Part shown: piece by piece, positions 10,098-21,313 of the stretch
Layout of the letters: the number at the start of each line of letters is the position of its first letter
How positions within the stretch are numbered: the stretch's first letter is position 1
From: Phlebotomus papatasi
Lineage: Eukaryota; Arthropoda; Insecta; Diptera; Psychodidae
Length of the DNA: 64,000 nucleotides
Assembly: GCF_024763615.1 (NCBI RefSeq)
Contig: NC_077224.1
Span: forward strand, 80,672,712-80,736,711
Reading direction: 5' to 3'
Notes under the pieces: generated by a model
Seen by the model: the letters and a program-made list of their open reading frames with translations, nothing else
Databases searched by the model: none
Told to the model about the DNA's origin: nothing
Translations under genes and position numbers: made by a program

Positions 10098-10505
10098 TAA
10101 GGGAAGAGCACCCTGGATCGGAATGTTAAGGGACATGCTCGATATTTAGATGAAAATATAAGCCTTAAAACACTATTTGGTATTTTTGTGCATGCTAATT
10201 GGTACATTAGTGATCCATTTAACTATATCTGTGTATTTGAATTTTTAATTTTTACAATAAATTAATAAAAATTAGGTGTAATTGCAAACTTGCAATCTGT
10301 ACCTTGGATTGTCAGGAATTCAATCAGGTGTCTCACGGAAATTTGATTTTATAAATTAAATCAGAGCTAATGCAGTGCATTCTAGTAAGAGTTAATTGGT
10401 AAAAATTAGCTAATAATTTTTAAAAATTATTTTTATTTGGAGCAACAATAAAGTAATAAACTGACGATCCGAAGAACACTGCCGATCGCTGGTACTCTTC
10501 CCTTA
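10098..10505. mobile_element. Inverted-repeat element with TAAGGGAAGAG ends (X2)
   Basis: The left end is TAAGGGAAGAGCACCCTGGA. The right end, read on the other strand, is TAAGGGAAGAGTACCAGCGA, and both are followed by TCGG. About 408 bp with an AT-rich interior and no coding capacity. Its end motif resembles those of the foldback elements at 10624-10851 and 58705-58801, suggesting one related group. Confidence 0.75.
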
Positions 10506-10623
10506 CATAGTGAAAAAAGCTTACTGAAATTTATTTAAAAAGGAAAATAGTTATGAAGGATAAGATTGAAATTCAGCCTGGTAAAAGCTCAGCATGAAGC
10601 TTTTTCTTTTGTTAAAAAACATT

Positions 10624-10851
10624 AGATGAAAGTGCCCATGCTTGATACCATTGGAAGCTTCTTAATGAATAAATTTTCTAAATTTCAGAATATATATGTG
10701 ACTCATCGCAACCGTATTTTAAAAACTATGGCTATGAAAGTAGCTATAGTTTTTAAAATATATTGCGGAGTCACGTTTATTGAGAAATATAAGAAAAATT
10801 TAGTCATTACGAAGCTTCCAATGGTATCAAGCATGGGTACTTTCCCCTATA
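10624..10851. mobile_element. Foldback MITE (X1), about 105-bp arms
   Basis: The two halves are nearly perfect reverse complements: GCCCATGCTTGATACCATTG at 10633 pairs with its complement ending near 10838, and the arms meet at about 10733-10740 around AACTATGGCTATG. The 124-codon open frame across it (10626-11000) comes from the hairpin and its flank and is not a gene. Such a long hairpin could feed small-RNA pathways if transcribed. Confidence 0.85.
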
Positions 10852-11705
10852 CTTCATTGTCGTTTTGTATTGTTGCGCTAGAAAGCTTTCAGATTATGAA
10901 AAATTTGATAGACTTTACGGTTTACTCTTATAAAAAAAAATCAAAATATTTCAAAACAATTTGCAAAAAAGCTCACTTTCATAAATTCTATTTGCATTAG
11001 ATACACTACTTTTAATACTTTCTTATATTTTTCTTGATTTAACAAAAAAAAATTAAAAATGCAAAATAAAAATAGAGAAATTTTAAATACCAACGGAAAT
11101 TGGAAGCCTTTTCTTCTGCGTGAAGGCATTTCTTCTATGAATGGCGCTGCCCAGTGTTCTCAAAAATTAATACTTAAGTTTTTATTCGAAAATCTTTATC
11201 TAAATTGAATAAATATTTGAAAAACAATAATTTAAATCTTTGAAATATAATATTACTGCTAGACGAAAATCGAGCACTCAGTCAGCCAAATAAAGAAAAG
11301 CTTCACAATTTCTCACATTTTGCTTTTCTTCTATTCAATTTAGGAAACTGAGGGTAGTTTTATTTAATTTATTTACTAAATTATAGAAGTTTATTAATAT
11401 TTAATAATATTTAATATTTTATAAAGTATTCAGGGAAATAAGTTAATAACTCAAAAAATGTCTCTTTAGCAAATATAGCTCTTATTCTGCAATTGATAGC
11501 TATAAAAAACGTATTAAATAAAATTTAAAATATTTTTTAATTGAATATTGTATTTTCAAAAAAAAAAAGAAAAAAAATAGTGACAATATTTAACTTTTTT
11601 ATTGTTTCTTTATATCGGCCTAGCAGAATTTGTATTAAAATTATTATAATTTTTACTTATTTTTTGTATTTGAATTGAATTTTAATGTCATATCTATTTT
11701 TTCCC
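10852..11705. other. AT-rich sequence, nothing recognised
   Basis: Very AT-rich with poly-A/T patches. No shared repeat or plausible protein frame. Confidence 0.55.
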
Positions 11706-11925
11706 ATGCGGCCATCGCCGTCTTAAGGTCGATTCCAACCTCCGGAATGAAAATGGTGGATTTATTTAAATTTTATTTCCTACTAACTCTGAATGCGAAA
11801 TTATTCTAGCACGTATTTTGTGAACTTAATGTGTTGCTTCTGGCATATACAGCCTGTAATAGAGCTTTTCCACCATTTTGCTTTGGAGATTGGTCACCAA
11901 CGCTAAGACGGCGGTGGACGCTTGT
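11706..11925. repeat. Conserved repeat Q, copies 2 and 2b
   Basis: 11706-11758 on the minus strand repeats the segment seen at 6289. 11886-11925 on the plus strand carries the related phrase CAACGCTAAGACGGCGGTGG. Together they look like two inverted ends of a roughly 200-bp element, with GATGGCCG and GGTGGACG facing outward or inward. The exact boundaries are unclear. Confidence 0.5.
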
Positions 11926-12099
11926 TGCTTCTCTCCATATTATCATGCTACCACGCTATATAGTCAGGCCGTGTAACTGCGACAATTCCAAAACTCGGAT
12001 GCCGCAACCGATTCAACTCCGATAAATCCACTTAAAATATGATTTATATTTTTATTTCCATATTTAATCACTGCAGTAGCATAATATAACTATTCTACT

Positions 12100-12450
12100 T
12101 TAAGAAAAACCAAAAATTATATTTTTATCGGTATAATAAGCTGGGTTTGTTACTAAAAATTTCATCATCCCATCGGGAAGGAACAAGTTCTGGACAGCGT
12201 CAAACTCATCTGTGAGATCTACAAAATTCCAAACCATTTTACAGATGGAAGACCCGGAGATGTTTAGTTCAGGAATTTTCTTCAGCGTCATCCAGAGCTC
12301 AGCAAGCGCAAACCAAAATCCTTCTCATTGGAAAGAGCTACTGTTACTGCTGAAGACCTCACGGAATGGTTTCAGAATTGTCTTGGATATTTCACAGAAC
12401 ACAACAGCATTAAACTTTTCCTTAAAATGAGCATCCGAGTTTGATCGAAT
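12100..12450 (-). pseudogene. Protein-like fragment with one in-frame TGA
   Basis: On the minus strand, from about 12450 down to 12100, one frame stays open for about 117 codons except for a TGA at 12325-12327, and ends at a TAA. The residues are protein-like rather than low-complexity, for example KEKFNAVVFCEISKTILKP, AELWMTLKKIPEL and WNFVDLTDEFDAVQNLFL. I do not recognise the family. It has no clear start and a stop just upstream (12451-12453). It may be a decayed exon, a retrocopy fragment or part of a mobile element. Confidence 0.5.
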
Positions 12451-12694
12451 TCAACGGAGTTAGAAAAAAGCATCGCAGTAAGGTTTTCGCGCATATATTA
12501 ATATTATCGCAAATTTATTAATTTTATTCTATATTATTGCTAAAAATTTTTTCTATCATAATTCTGAATGAAACAAAGAATAATTGATTTGGAATGGGGA
12601 AAAATATTTCATCAGTCCAAAAACAAGCGTTAAAGTCGCACTCTATGAAAAGCATCGGGATTACCTGTCTTTACTATATTTTCAAGATATTTAT

Positions 12695-12845
12695 GTCCCA
12701 AAAGTGAATATAAAAAATAAATTATTAAAATAAATAAATAATTTAATTATTACCAATAGGGTCCGCCCCTATTTCCTGGTTTGAGTAAGAGAGAAAAAGT
12801 AATCAGTAGAAAAAAAAAAAGAAAATACAAATTAGAAAATTAGAA
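12695..12845 (-). mobile_element. Retroelement 3' end, related to 2472-2648
   Basis: On the minus strand a pyrimidine-rich stretch leads to GGGGCGGACCCTATTGGTAA and then an AT-rich tail with TTATTTATTTAT. The layout matches the segment at 2472-2648 (GGAACCACCCTATTTTG and an A/T tail). The class is inferred from the tail; no coding part remains. Confidence 0.4.
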
Positions 12846-13560
12846 GAAAGGAATTCAACCTGACATTGATTATATTTTTTTCAAAATTTTATTACTAATC
12901 TTAAATTTAATCTTTGATAATTTTTATTTAATAAGGAATTATTATCAAGGAATATTAATTTTTGTATTAGATCTTATTTAACATAAAAAAGTTTAATATT
13001 TCATAACCTAAGATTTTCAACTTATTCTCAAACTTATACGAACTTATAAAAATATTATTTCGAAATTACAATATTGTTTCGTAATATAAAAATTAAAAAA
13101 ATATCACAAATGTCAAAAACTTAATTATTTAAATTTTGAATAGAGATATAAATGCTATTTAAACTTATAGTTTTGCATAAATTTGAAGATTTATAAAGCA
13201 TAATTGACTAGCCTCTAGCAAGAGTTGATAAAATTTAAATTTTTTTTTAAAGTCAGAATTTCTAATAAACAAGACTTAAATTAGCTCAGAGTACGAAAAA
13301 TAAATCTATAAAACAATCTTAATCTATCGGTTTTATTAAATTTTGACAATACAATTTTTATAAAAAAAATAAATAAACTTAAAAAATTAATAAAATTCAA
13401 TGTATTTTACGTCAAATGATATTTACAGTAAAAGAAAACAGATTTTATCGTATCATTCAAACATAAAGTTTTCTTAAAGGATATTTTGTAAAATTTGTTT
13501 TTTTTTAATTAAAAAGAATTTTAAAAATATTGTTGCAATTTATGCTTTGATCTCACCATT
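12846..13560. other. AT-rich sequence, nothing recognised
   Basis: Extremely AT-rich. No frame, RNA or shared repeat found. Confidence 0.6.
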
Positions 13561-14520
13561 TGTGAGCCCCTTGCGATAAAATGCTCAAAATAATTTCGTG
13601 GAATTTTTCCTTCCCTGGGAAAACTCAGGTTTCAAGAGGAACTTCAAAAGCCATTCAAGTGAAGAAGTAGTGAAAGTATTGCTTTGGACAATTTCTCATT
13701 TCCGTCGCTTTTGAGAGGGCTTCTTTTCCCAACGTTAGACCCATTTTGCAGAGGAGTTTGAGTTCTTGTGCAAAGATGGGTGGACATTTTTTTCAAAGGG
13801 AGCCAGGTCGAATATATGGCATAGGAAAAGACGAGAGAAAAATACCCGGAAAAGCTGGAGACATTATTTTTAAATTGGAACTCCTTCTCTCGAGGGGCAC
13901 ATTTCTTTTTTCTCCACCCCAAAGCCAAGCAATCGACAATGCCCGACTTTCACTAACAAGCTCCTTTTTGGTGTTTTTTTCTCTCTCAGTACAGCATATA
14001 TGTGAATAGTATGTATGTGCTAAACCCACTTTCGCTAGATTCACCAAATTTTTCACATCGCTTCCCTTCGAGGCCCAAAAACTTCAAAGGAAACTTTGTG
14101 CTAGTTTGGGATTCTCTCTCTGTCGACATCCACCAATCCCCCAAAGTCCTTCTCATTCTTCATGAGCCACAGCCCATGGCCCCCATCGAAGACCGCCCGT
14201 CCCTTCACATGATTTGGACGTACCCGGAGTCGTCTTATTCTGACGAAAGATGGAGAGGAGAGGCTGATGATTCTCCTTGAATTCTGTGGATCTGCGTCGA
14301 TGGAATGGGTCTGATGACAGTTTCTTTGGATGATGGCACAACTGAGAGGATGAAAGAAGGAAGATGATGGCTTTGATGAAGACATTCAAGAAGACGAAAT
14401 CCAAAAGCGGATGAAATTGACTTCTTCTCCCAACCACCATTCAGCTTTTTCCATCCTCCTGTCAATTCCGAACTCCTTCTTTCCTGCAATTTCTTTAAAG
14501 TTCACTTTTGGAGGGAAAAT
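13561..14520. other. GC-richer unique island 3
   Basis: Non-repetitive, less AT-rich DNA with overlapping short frames on both strands, for example 14002-14280 plus and 14101-14489 minus. No domain is recognisable and no frame dominates. The ATGGAGAGGAGAGGCTGATG and GATGATGG-rich purine patch at 14250-14370 is notable. Coding or regulatory status cannot be decided. Confidence 0.4.
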
Positions 14521-14740
14521 TGTACAAGAAATCTTCTAATATTATTTTTATACGATTTTACTTTTCGGATCATCGTTTTCAGTCAATTTGGTGAAAATAA
14601 GTCAGTCAAAATAAAAATTGATAGGCAATTAAATATTATTTAAATTATTTACTTACTAATATTAATAATTTACTAAACAAATACCTTTAAAAATTATTCG
14701 AAAATTAAATAAATCGCTTAGGACCCGTTTTCGAAATTAA

Positions 14741-14915
14741 AAAAAAAATATGGGGTAGGAAGGAGATAGCGAAAAAAGACTGTCCTAGATAGTGTTGATT
14801 TATGGGGGGTCGTTCAAGACCGGAAGTCGATATCTCTTCCTGTTTGGCCTCTAGCCGTGTCACAAGTTGAAAAAAAAGTGGATTATATAACTGCTGTCTC
14901 TTTGAGTTTAAGCAG
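14741..14915 (-). repeat. Family N repeat, copy 2
   Basis: Reverse complement of the first part of 2140-2290. Shared strings include ACTCAAAGA, GCAGTTAT, ATAATCCACT, GACACGGCTAGAG, AGAGATATC and CGACCCCCCATAA. This is the best-conserved pair in the window over about 170 bp. It lies directly against the element that follows. Confidence 0.75.
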
Positions 14916-14916
14916 T

Positions 14917-15793
14917 AGGGTGGAGTAACCACTTATCGCCACTTTTAGAAAACAGTGAAATTAAATTTAATATATTTTTTGACACCTTATTATCAGATAA
15001 GTCAAATTTGATACAAAGTTACATAGTTATATTTGCTCTAGATTCGTCAAAACAATAGTTCTACAATTTAACGTGGGAGTACCTAAAACAGTAGTAAATA
15101 ACCACTTCGTCGCCACTTTTTACCACTTTTCGCCAGTTTTGTAACCACTTCTCGCCACCCACTTGGAAAGGTTCAAACCCCATTATTTTGAACAATATTA
15201 TGCAAAGAATACATTCAGCATTTCTTTTTCCTCATGATCACCTTATTATTACTCACATTAAATGATTTTTCTTCACTTTTATTTGGGAAATCAATTTATT
15301 AGACTATTGCAGAAAGTAAACAATGCAGATTTGACAACTGAGAATCTATGAAGTGAAGATAGCGTCGCCTATTGAAAAGCAATGGCGACAGGTGGTGAAT
15401 CAATTTTACAATATTACCACTTCCCGCCATGGCTCATTTTTACATAAAAATAATACAAAATAAAACATTAACTAACTAAATACAAATTTTATGTATTCGC
15501 CGAATGTAATTAATTGTTCAATAGACAAATTATTTATTCAAAATCGGAAATTTTGTTCGATAAAAGTTTCATGACACTTAATATATTTGGTAAGAAATAT
15601 TGGATCCGATGCACTTGCTTAAAATATTCCTCTAAAAATGCTTAAACATTTAAATTCAAAACAAAAAAATAGTAACAGCAGTAAAGATACAACTTATTTG
15701 ACGGCTAATTTATTTCACTAATAATGAAAAAATTGCGATTTAAATACATGTGGCGAAAAGTGATGCACTAGCGAGAAGTGGTAATCCCACCAT
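14917..15793. mobile_element. Inverted-repeat element with CCACTT-CGCCAC repeats (family M)
   Basis: The left end is GGGTGGAGTAACCACTTATC, then GCCACTTTT. The right end is GTGGCGAAAAGTG...GCGAGAAGTGGTAATCCCACC. TA flanks both sides. The motif 'AACCACTTNTCGCCAC' is repeated in direct orientation at 15098-15160 and inverted at 15747-15786. About 875 bp with no recognisable transposase. Subterminal iteration of one motif is typical of transposase-binding sites. Confidence 0.8.
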
Positions 15794-16609
15794 AAAATGA
15801 TATTTCTGTAGAAACATAGCAAATAAATTGTTATTTTCAAGTAAGATTAAGGATAAGATCCTGAAAAATCTTCAATATATTAATTAGCTCTTTTAGAGAA
15901 CAAACTTAATGAATATTCTCAAATAAAAAAAGTTTTGTTTAGGAAACTCACAAGGAAGAGTAACATTTAAATTTTAGAATATGTACTAAACATAAATAAT
16001 TTCAAACTTGGACAGAAAGATTTTAACACTTATTTTCTAAAACTAAAATAAGAAGAAATTGCAAATTTTGTAATTCTTTTAGTAGTTCTAAAAAAAAAAC
16101 AAAAAATATACATGGTTCTAGGTTAAAATGTGCTCGAAAAGTTCCCTGTTTAGTAAAGTTTCTGCTTAAAACAGTTTTATTAAAAATGCGTATTGTTGTG
16201 ATCTGAAGTTGATGGAGTTATAAATGACCACAAAAGCTGAGATCATAGAGAATCCTAGCTAACATCCAATTAAAAAATATTTAGTTATCTTATTCTATTT
16301 ATTAATATAAGTCCTAACTCAATATAATTTAATATAAAACCCTAAAGTTAAATAATAATGAAAAGAAATATTTTTCATAACTTGTTTGACATAAAATGCA
16401 AAAAAAATAGTTTTAAAAATTTGTAGAAATTTAATTTTTAGATAAAAATAAAATATACAACAAAACAGATCGATACCGTAACAATGCTACCAAGAAAACT
16501 TACGAAAAATTTGATTTAATTTAAATCAATTGAACCGAGAATTGAACTTGAAAAAATTACAGAGATTGCCCTTAAACTATATTTTTATGATGAAGTACTC
16601 AATTAAAAA
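15794..16609. other. AT-rich sequence, nothing recognised
   Basis: AT-rich, no shared repeat or coding frame detected. Confidence 0.5.
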
Positions 16610-17020
16610 GCGGTTCGGAACCGAAATCTATTAAAACACATCTTATGAGCAAAATTAAATTTTTAGAACATTTTTGTGCTAAATCTTTAGGTATAAGCCT
16701 TTTTAATTTTTAATGGAAAGTTTAGTTTTTTTAATTGAGCCATACTTAAAATCTACCGGTTCACAACCGATTTATAAATCACACATAAGACCGCACAAAA
16801 GACCTTAGCAGTAATATAATTGATTTTCTGATAAAAAAATTAGTTATCGGTTATAAAACGGTTCATAACAGATTGGAACCGGTTCAGTCTTCTCAGAAAT
16901 TCCAAGACCTTTCCAACGAGCCCAATCATGACCCCATTCGGTTGATAAATGTGCTCTCTAGAGCCTTTTTAACATTTGACCTTGAAAAACCGCTAATTGG
17001 AATGATTCAATGGGATTTTT
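16610..17020 (+). repeat. Family E repeat, copy 3 (uninterrupted)
   Basis: Carries the same ordered segments as 4500-6240: ACCGGTTCACAACCG, ATAAATCACACATAAG, CAGTAATATAATTGATTTTC, TTATCGGTTATAAAACGG, then AAGACCTTTCCAACGAGC. It lacks the 1.3-kb family F insertion and so serves as an empty-site reference. Confidence 0.8.
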
Positions 17021-17452
17021 CATACATCGTGAAATGTCCGCTGGGGTAATATATCCTCTAAAATATATCCTAAAATGAATTAACAACATAGCTCGACATG
17101 TTTTCGAGCAATCCTAAAAATATGGTTTCGGAGAGAAAGGGAAGGAATGAGGGGAAAATGAGGGACCTTTTGATGGTCTCAGGGCCAACTTATAGGGGGG
17201 GGGGGGGCGCTGAACGTCCCAAGTCTCTATCTCGAACCATTTAGCACCCAGATATTCGAAATTCGAATACATAAGAACTGATGTTCTTTTTATTTCTCAT
17301 TCTGCAAGATTTGAGCAATAAAAAAAAAATGTAAAATCGGTAATAACTGTTGAGTTCGACATGTGCATACTAAAAATTTAGAACAAATTCTAGCCTAAAA
17401 TGTTAATCACAGTTCAATTATTAATAACAATATGCCACAAAATTGACAACTT
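17021..17452. other. AT-rich sequence with a poly-G run
   Basis: Includes an unusual run of about 13 G at 17195-17208 preceded by a G/A-rich stretch. No gene or shared repeat is clear. Confidence 0.45.
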
Positions 17453-17771
17453 TTTTTTGGCATACGGAACTCATATGGTACGTTTGGTACCATGTCCTTA
17501 GATTTTGTTTTTCTGCCCCCAACGATATTTCTTAAAAATATCACATCATTTTCAATTTGAATCACAACTACTTACCTTTCCAACGGATGTCCACTTATTA
17601 AGTTCTGTACATTAGAACCGAAGGAATAAATTATAATATGAGACAAAACAGCAAAAACAAAAAAAAAATTAAAGAAAATTGTGACGTATAGAAGCAAAAC
17701 GAAGGACAGATTCTTGATCAGGAGACTCGACTCTACCAAACGTACCATGTGAGATCCGTGTGCCAAAAATC
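17453..17771. mobile_element. Inverted-repeat MITE with TACCAAACGTACCAT ends
   Basis: The left end, GGCATACGGAACTCATATGG then TACGTTTGGTA, is mirrored by TACCAAACGTACCATGTGAG and ATCCGTGTGCC at the right, an imperfect inverted repeat of about 35 bases bounded by T-run and A-run. About 319 bp with an AT-rich middle and no coding capacity. Confidence 0.8.
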
Positions 17772-18480
17772 GTGTTGCATAGTGTAATTAACTATCTACC
17801 GGGGCTCTTTAAAAAAAAAACGCGAAAAAGGACAAATTCAACACATCGATTCCTCAACTTACCATCGTGGTAGGATTCCCATATTATTCCTGAACATGGA
17901 GGATTGTTCACACATCAGATATTTGCAAATAACAAAAACATTCTCTTAAACCATTCCTTAATCACTGGTTTTTCCCCAAACGTACGACTTACTTAGGAAC
18001 GGAGGGAGTAGTTTTTTTTCGGTATTTAAGACAAGAATTGAAAAATTTAGTTTATTCTAATCTTTAACACGTGCGACTGCTAAAGACTAAATTAAATTTA
18101 TTTAGGAATAAAAAAATCCAGAAATCTTAGAAAATTAATTAAACCACTTAGAAGAAAGAGAGTAATGCTATTTTATAAAGAATTGTAAATAGGTCAGATT
18201 AATAAAACTCTTTGAATATTTTAATGAAAGAACAGTCATAACAAAACGTTTTTTAGAGCAAGTTAGAATTATTTTATGAGACCTAGAGTAATAGTCTGAT
18301 ATACTAACTTAACTAATTTAACATTCCTCCACCGGTTGTAAAATTTATGTTCAATTATATCATAACATGGTTGACATTTGAATCTCTGTCGTTTACTGAA
18401 CACACAAGTTTATCGTAGCTCTATCTACGTTAACAAAATATCTCACTATTTTAAGTAAAATTTGTGAAAAACCTGCCGCA
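17772..18480. other. AT-rich sequence, nothing recognised
   Basis: No frame or repeat match seen. Confidence 0.5.
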
Positions 18481-19200
18481 CACATTTTTTGGGTGAATAG
18501 TAAAATTATCATAATGCAAATTGTGCACGATAAAAATTTATTTTCGTAGTTTTCCATTCTTTTTCATTCTACGAAACTTGCAATGTGGTTGCGATGGGGC
18601 GTTGATGGAGCAACAAAAAGCATGAACAGAAACGATAATAAAACTCATTTGAAAAAATCACACAACAAATAAAAAGTAATTTATAGCGAGTGGCAATCAG
18701 GTGGCAGGTAGAAGTTTTGGCATTTAGAAGAGGTGACTGACATATGTTCCATGCATATCTTTTTGCGCAGCTTTTCAAACGCAAAAAGATCCACCTCTTT
18801 GACTTCTCACCAGCCCAAATTTTCATCCTAATCAGGTTATTTTCTGCGTTCTATTTGATTTAGAATGCGCCAATCGACCTTGGAATGAGAATTTTCTCAC
18901 CATCGAAGAGATCAGTTTGTTTTTGACCAAGAGTGATATGCTTCACCGGGCGCCTCCACTGCCCCTGGAGCTTTTTTCTAAAAAGCAACATCATGACCGT
19001 TTTTTTGCGATCTTCTAGCTTTGTTACTATGCAACAAAGCACTGAAATTAATATGATCACGCGCGTGTACCCAAGTTCAGTGTCTCTAGGTGCCCACAAA
19101 AAAAATCCCCTATTGCAGAGGAATCAGTATAGGAAATCTTCCATTTCGCTGATTTGATTCTCTAAGCACAGAAATCGTGCATCTCACACTCCTCTTAGGC
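18481..19200. other. Unique island 4
   Basis: Non-repetitive and less AT-rich. Short frames at 18569-18826, 18860-19099 and 18933-19157 overlap on both strands and look incidental. It contains the GGCGCC motif at 18948-18963 (minus strand GGCAGTGGAGGCGCCCGG), which recurs in other islands. Confidence 0.4.
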
Positions 19201-19629
19201 GATTCATTTGGGCATCATTATATACTCCAAAGAAGCGAAGTTGATGGAGAAGGAGGTGAAGCAAATCACAGAATATAATTCCGTGTGATCATTTTTCTCT
19301 CTTTGGTGGACATATTTTTTTTTGTTTCTGAACGATGGACAAAAGAGAGCAAAAAGAAAACAAACACCATATTAAATAAATAAATTGCTTGTTGCGCAAT
19401 TTTCTACACTGAGAGAAAAAAAAGGTCTAATAGGTAGGGTTAAGAATGTAGAAGATCGATTTGGACAATTGAGGTTTGGATTAACATCGAAGCATGTAAA
19501 ACTCACACCAACAGAACTTGAAGTAACGCTAATATTTGTTTAAGTGTAAAAACAACGCTCTTATAAGGCTTACAAGTGTAGTTTTAAGTCCTAAAATCGT
19601 TTATAACATGTACAAAAATTACAATTACT
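19201..19629. other. Unique sequence with a MITE-like ACACTGAGAG start
   Basis: ACACTGAGAGAAAAAAAAGG at 19407 resembles the terminal motif of family D, but the following text does not match that family. It may be the edge of a related element ending near 19630. Otherwise nothing recognised. Confidence 0.3.
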
Positions 19630-19883
19630 ACACTGAGAAATAAGAGGGTGCGATTAACATTTTTTCCTCAGAAATTTAACACTTTTTAGGTGTAAAAATA
19701 TATCTACATTTTTTAATGTTAATTCTACACCTTATTAAGAGTAAAATTAACACGAAAAAGGATACCTTTAACACCTAATACATCTAAAATGAGTAATATT
19801 TACACAGATTTTGGATCAATAATGCAGGGTAAAATTAAAATTTCCGGAATGTTATTTTAACTTTTTCGGATTTCTGTCAGTGT
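19630..19883 (+). mobile_element. Family D MITE, copy 1 (about 254 bp)
   Basis: ACACTGAGA at the left and TCTGTCAGTGT at the right. Inside are two nested inverted motifs, GGTGTAAAAATATAT against TTCTACACCTT, and GGGTAAAATT against related text. Full copies lie at 41872, 55826 and 58447, and partial ones at 35171 and 53011. No coding capacity; superfamily unassigned. Confidence 0.9.
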
Positions 19884-19919
19884 ATTCATGGGTATAAAAG
19901 GGTATAACACTTTTTATAA

Positions 19920-20271
19920 TTATTTTTTACTGCTCAAACTCAAAGACAGATCAATTATAAATGTTCTTTTTATCCAACTTGTCACCGGTCTGCAGCATAA
20001 CCGGTATGAGATATCGACATCCAGTCTTCGGTGACCCACCATAAGTGCACATTATGTTTATTGGTTTATTTAGAACATGGCTGTGAGACTTCTTTTCATT
20101 TTCAAAGACCTTTTATAGATATTCAAGTTGAATATTTCGTAGATTTTGTAAATAGACTCCTATGACCGAAAAACGTTTTGATAGCGAATTTTCGAAGGTC
20201 AAAATTATTGTAAGGCCTTTTCCTCAATAAATTTTGTCAAACACGGTTTTTTTAAAGGTCTTGAAATGTCT
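19920..20271 (+). repeat. Family N/U repeat, copy 3, interrupted by a family B MITE
   Basis: ACTGCTCAAACTCAAAGACA, GAGATATCGACATCCAGTC and GTGACCCACCATAAG match the N half. The later part, with GATAGCGAATTTTCGAAGGT and GGTCTTGAAAT, matches 2690-2830. The family B element sits right at its end. Confidence 0.65.
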
Positions 20272-20408
20272 GAGGTCTACACACTAGAAGAAATTTTCGT
20301 CAGAAATTGCCTTTTTAAAAAAATTCTGACGTTTCTGGCCACAAGGATAGGGGAAATTTTCTTTAAAAATGCATTTTTTAAAGAAATTTCTCCTAGTGTG
20401 TAGAGGCC
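20272..20408. mobile_element. Family B MITE, copy 1
   Basis: Inverted ends GGTCTACACACTAGAAG and CTAGTGTGTAGAGGCC, followed by TTAA. Other copies are at 30592, 33476 and 52446. Inside, AAAAATTCTGACGTTTCTGG and GCATTTTTTAAAGAAATTTC are also partly self-complementary. TTAA flanks suggest a piggyBac-like mobiliser, by inference. Confidence 0.85.
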
Positions 20409-20412
20409 TTAA

Positions 20413-20754
20413 CCCAGGGGATGACATTAGCTTTGAAAAATGCGACCAGTTTTAGTATAATTTTTTTCCTGTTTTCTTAAACATTTCTCGGGATATCTCC
20501 GAAACTACGTAGGTTACCAATTTTGGGTTTTTGGTTGCCTATTCAGTATTAAGTTGGCTTTTATTTTGTATTTGCATTTCTTTCTAATTCATTCTACGAT
20601 GAAAGAAAACACCTAGTAAACTCCAAAGATTTTCGGCACGCTAGAAACCTGGTCTAACCCTATTTCATCGAAGTTATTCGGCTTTAAATCGGCAAAGTAC
20701 CCCTAATTGATTTATGTTTCTCGTATATTTTTCAAAATCTTTATTGTTTATTAG
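20413..20754. other. Intergenic sequence, nothing recognised
   Basis: No shared repeat or frame detected. Confidence 0.4.
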
Positions 20755-20860
20755 AAAGTTGAGAAGACGGATGGAGGCCAAACGGTGAGAGATATCGACT
20801 GCCAGTCTTCAATGACCCCCCTTACAAGTCGATATTATCTAGAACAATTTTTTAAAGATA
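20755..20860 (+). repeat. Family N repeat, copy 4 (partial)
   Basis: GAGGCCAAACGGTGAGAGAT, then ATCGACTGCCAGTCTTC and ATGACCCCCCTTACAAGTCG, matching copies at 2215, 14820 and 19990. Confidence 0.65.
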
Positions 20861-20979
20861 ATCCTAAGTAGCAAAATATGGTCAACATGAAGGTATTTTT
20901 ATAATAAGGTCATAGTAATTGCCGTTGTCGTCGTGGTAGGTTTGCTCAACCTTATGTACCTCCAGAGACTTTTCCTTTA

Positions 20980-21104
20980 GGCCCTTGACACACCTTCGAC
21001 TTAAGCCGAGAAATGGCTTAGTGGAAAATTATAGAAATGTGGTTTAACCATTATTTTTAATATACTAATCCATCTCGGCTAATGCCCAGGTCTGTCAAGG
21101 TCCT
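20980..21104. mobile_element. Family C MITE, copy 1
   Basis: GGCCCTTGACACACCTTCGA then CTTAAGCCGAGAAATGGC on the left. The right end has ATCTCGGCTAATGCC...GTCTGTCAAGGTCC. Copies lie at 38748-38882 and 57324-57510. The shared subterminal motif is ACTTAAGCCGAGA. About 125 bp, noncoding. Confidence 0.75.
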
Positions 21105-21313
21105 ATACTCCGGTGCCCTCCGTCTCCGGGATCAGCGGTTGAAGGAACAGCTTGTCCATTGCCTCGCGTAGGTCGTTTCCAGTGCAATACATCCATCATC
21201 CGAGGCTCTGTTGTGTCTTTGCGAGCACAATACTGTAAAGAGGGTGCAAGCCTGAAGCCACAGGCCTCCTTGCCCAGGAGATACGGGTTTAGCTTAGTCG
21301 TTATGCTAAATTA

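Noticed and set aside
10626..11000. 124-codon plus open frame
   Set aside because: Most of it is the foldback element X1 read through its two arms, then AT-rich flank.
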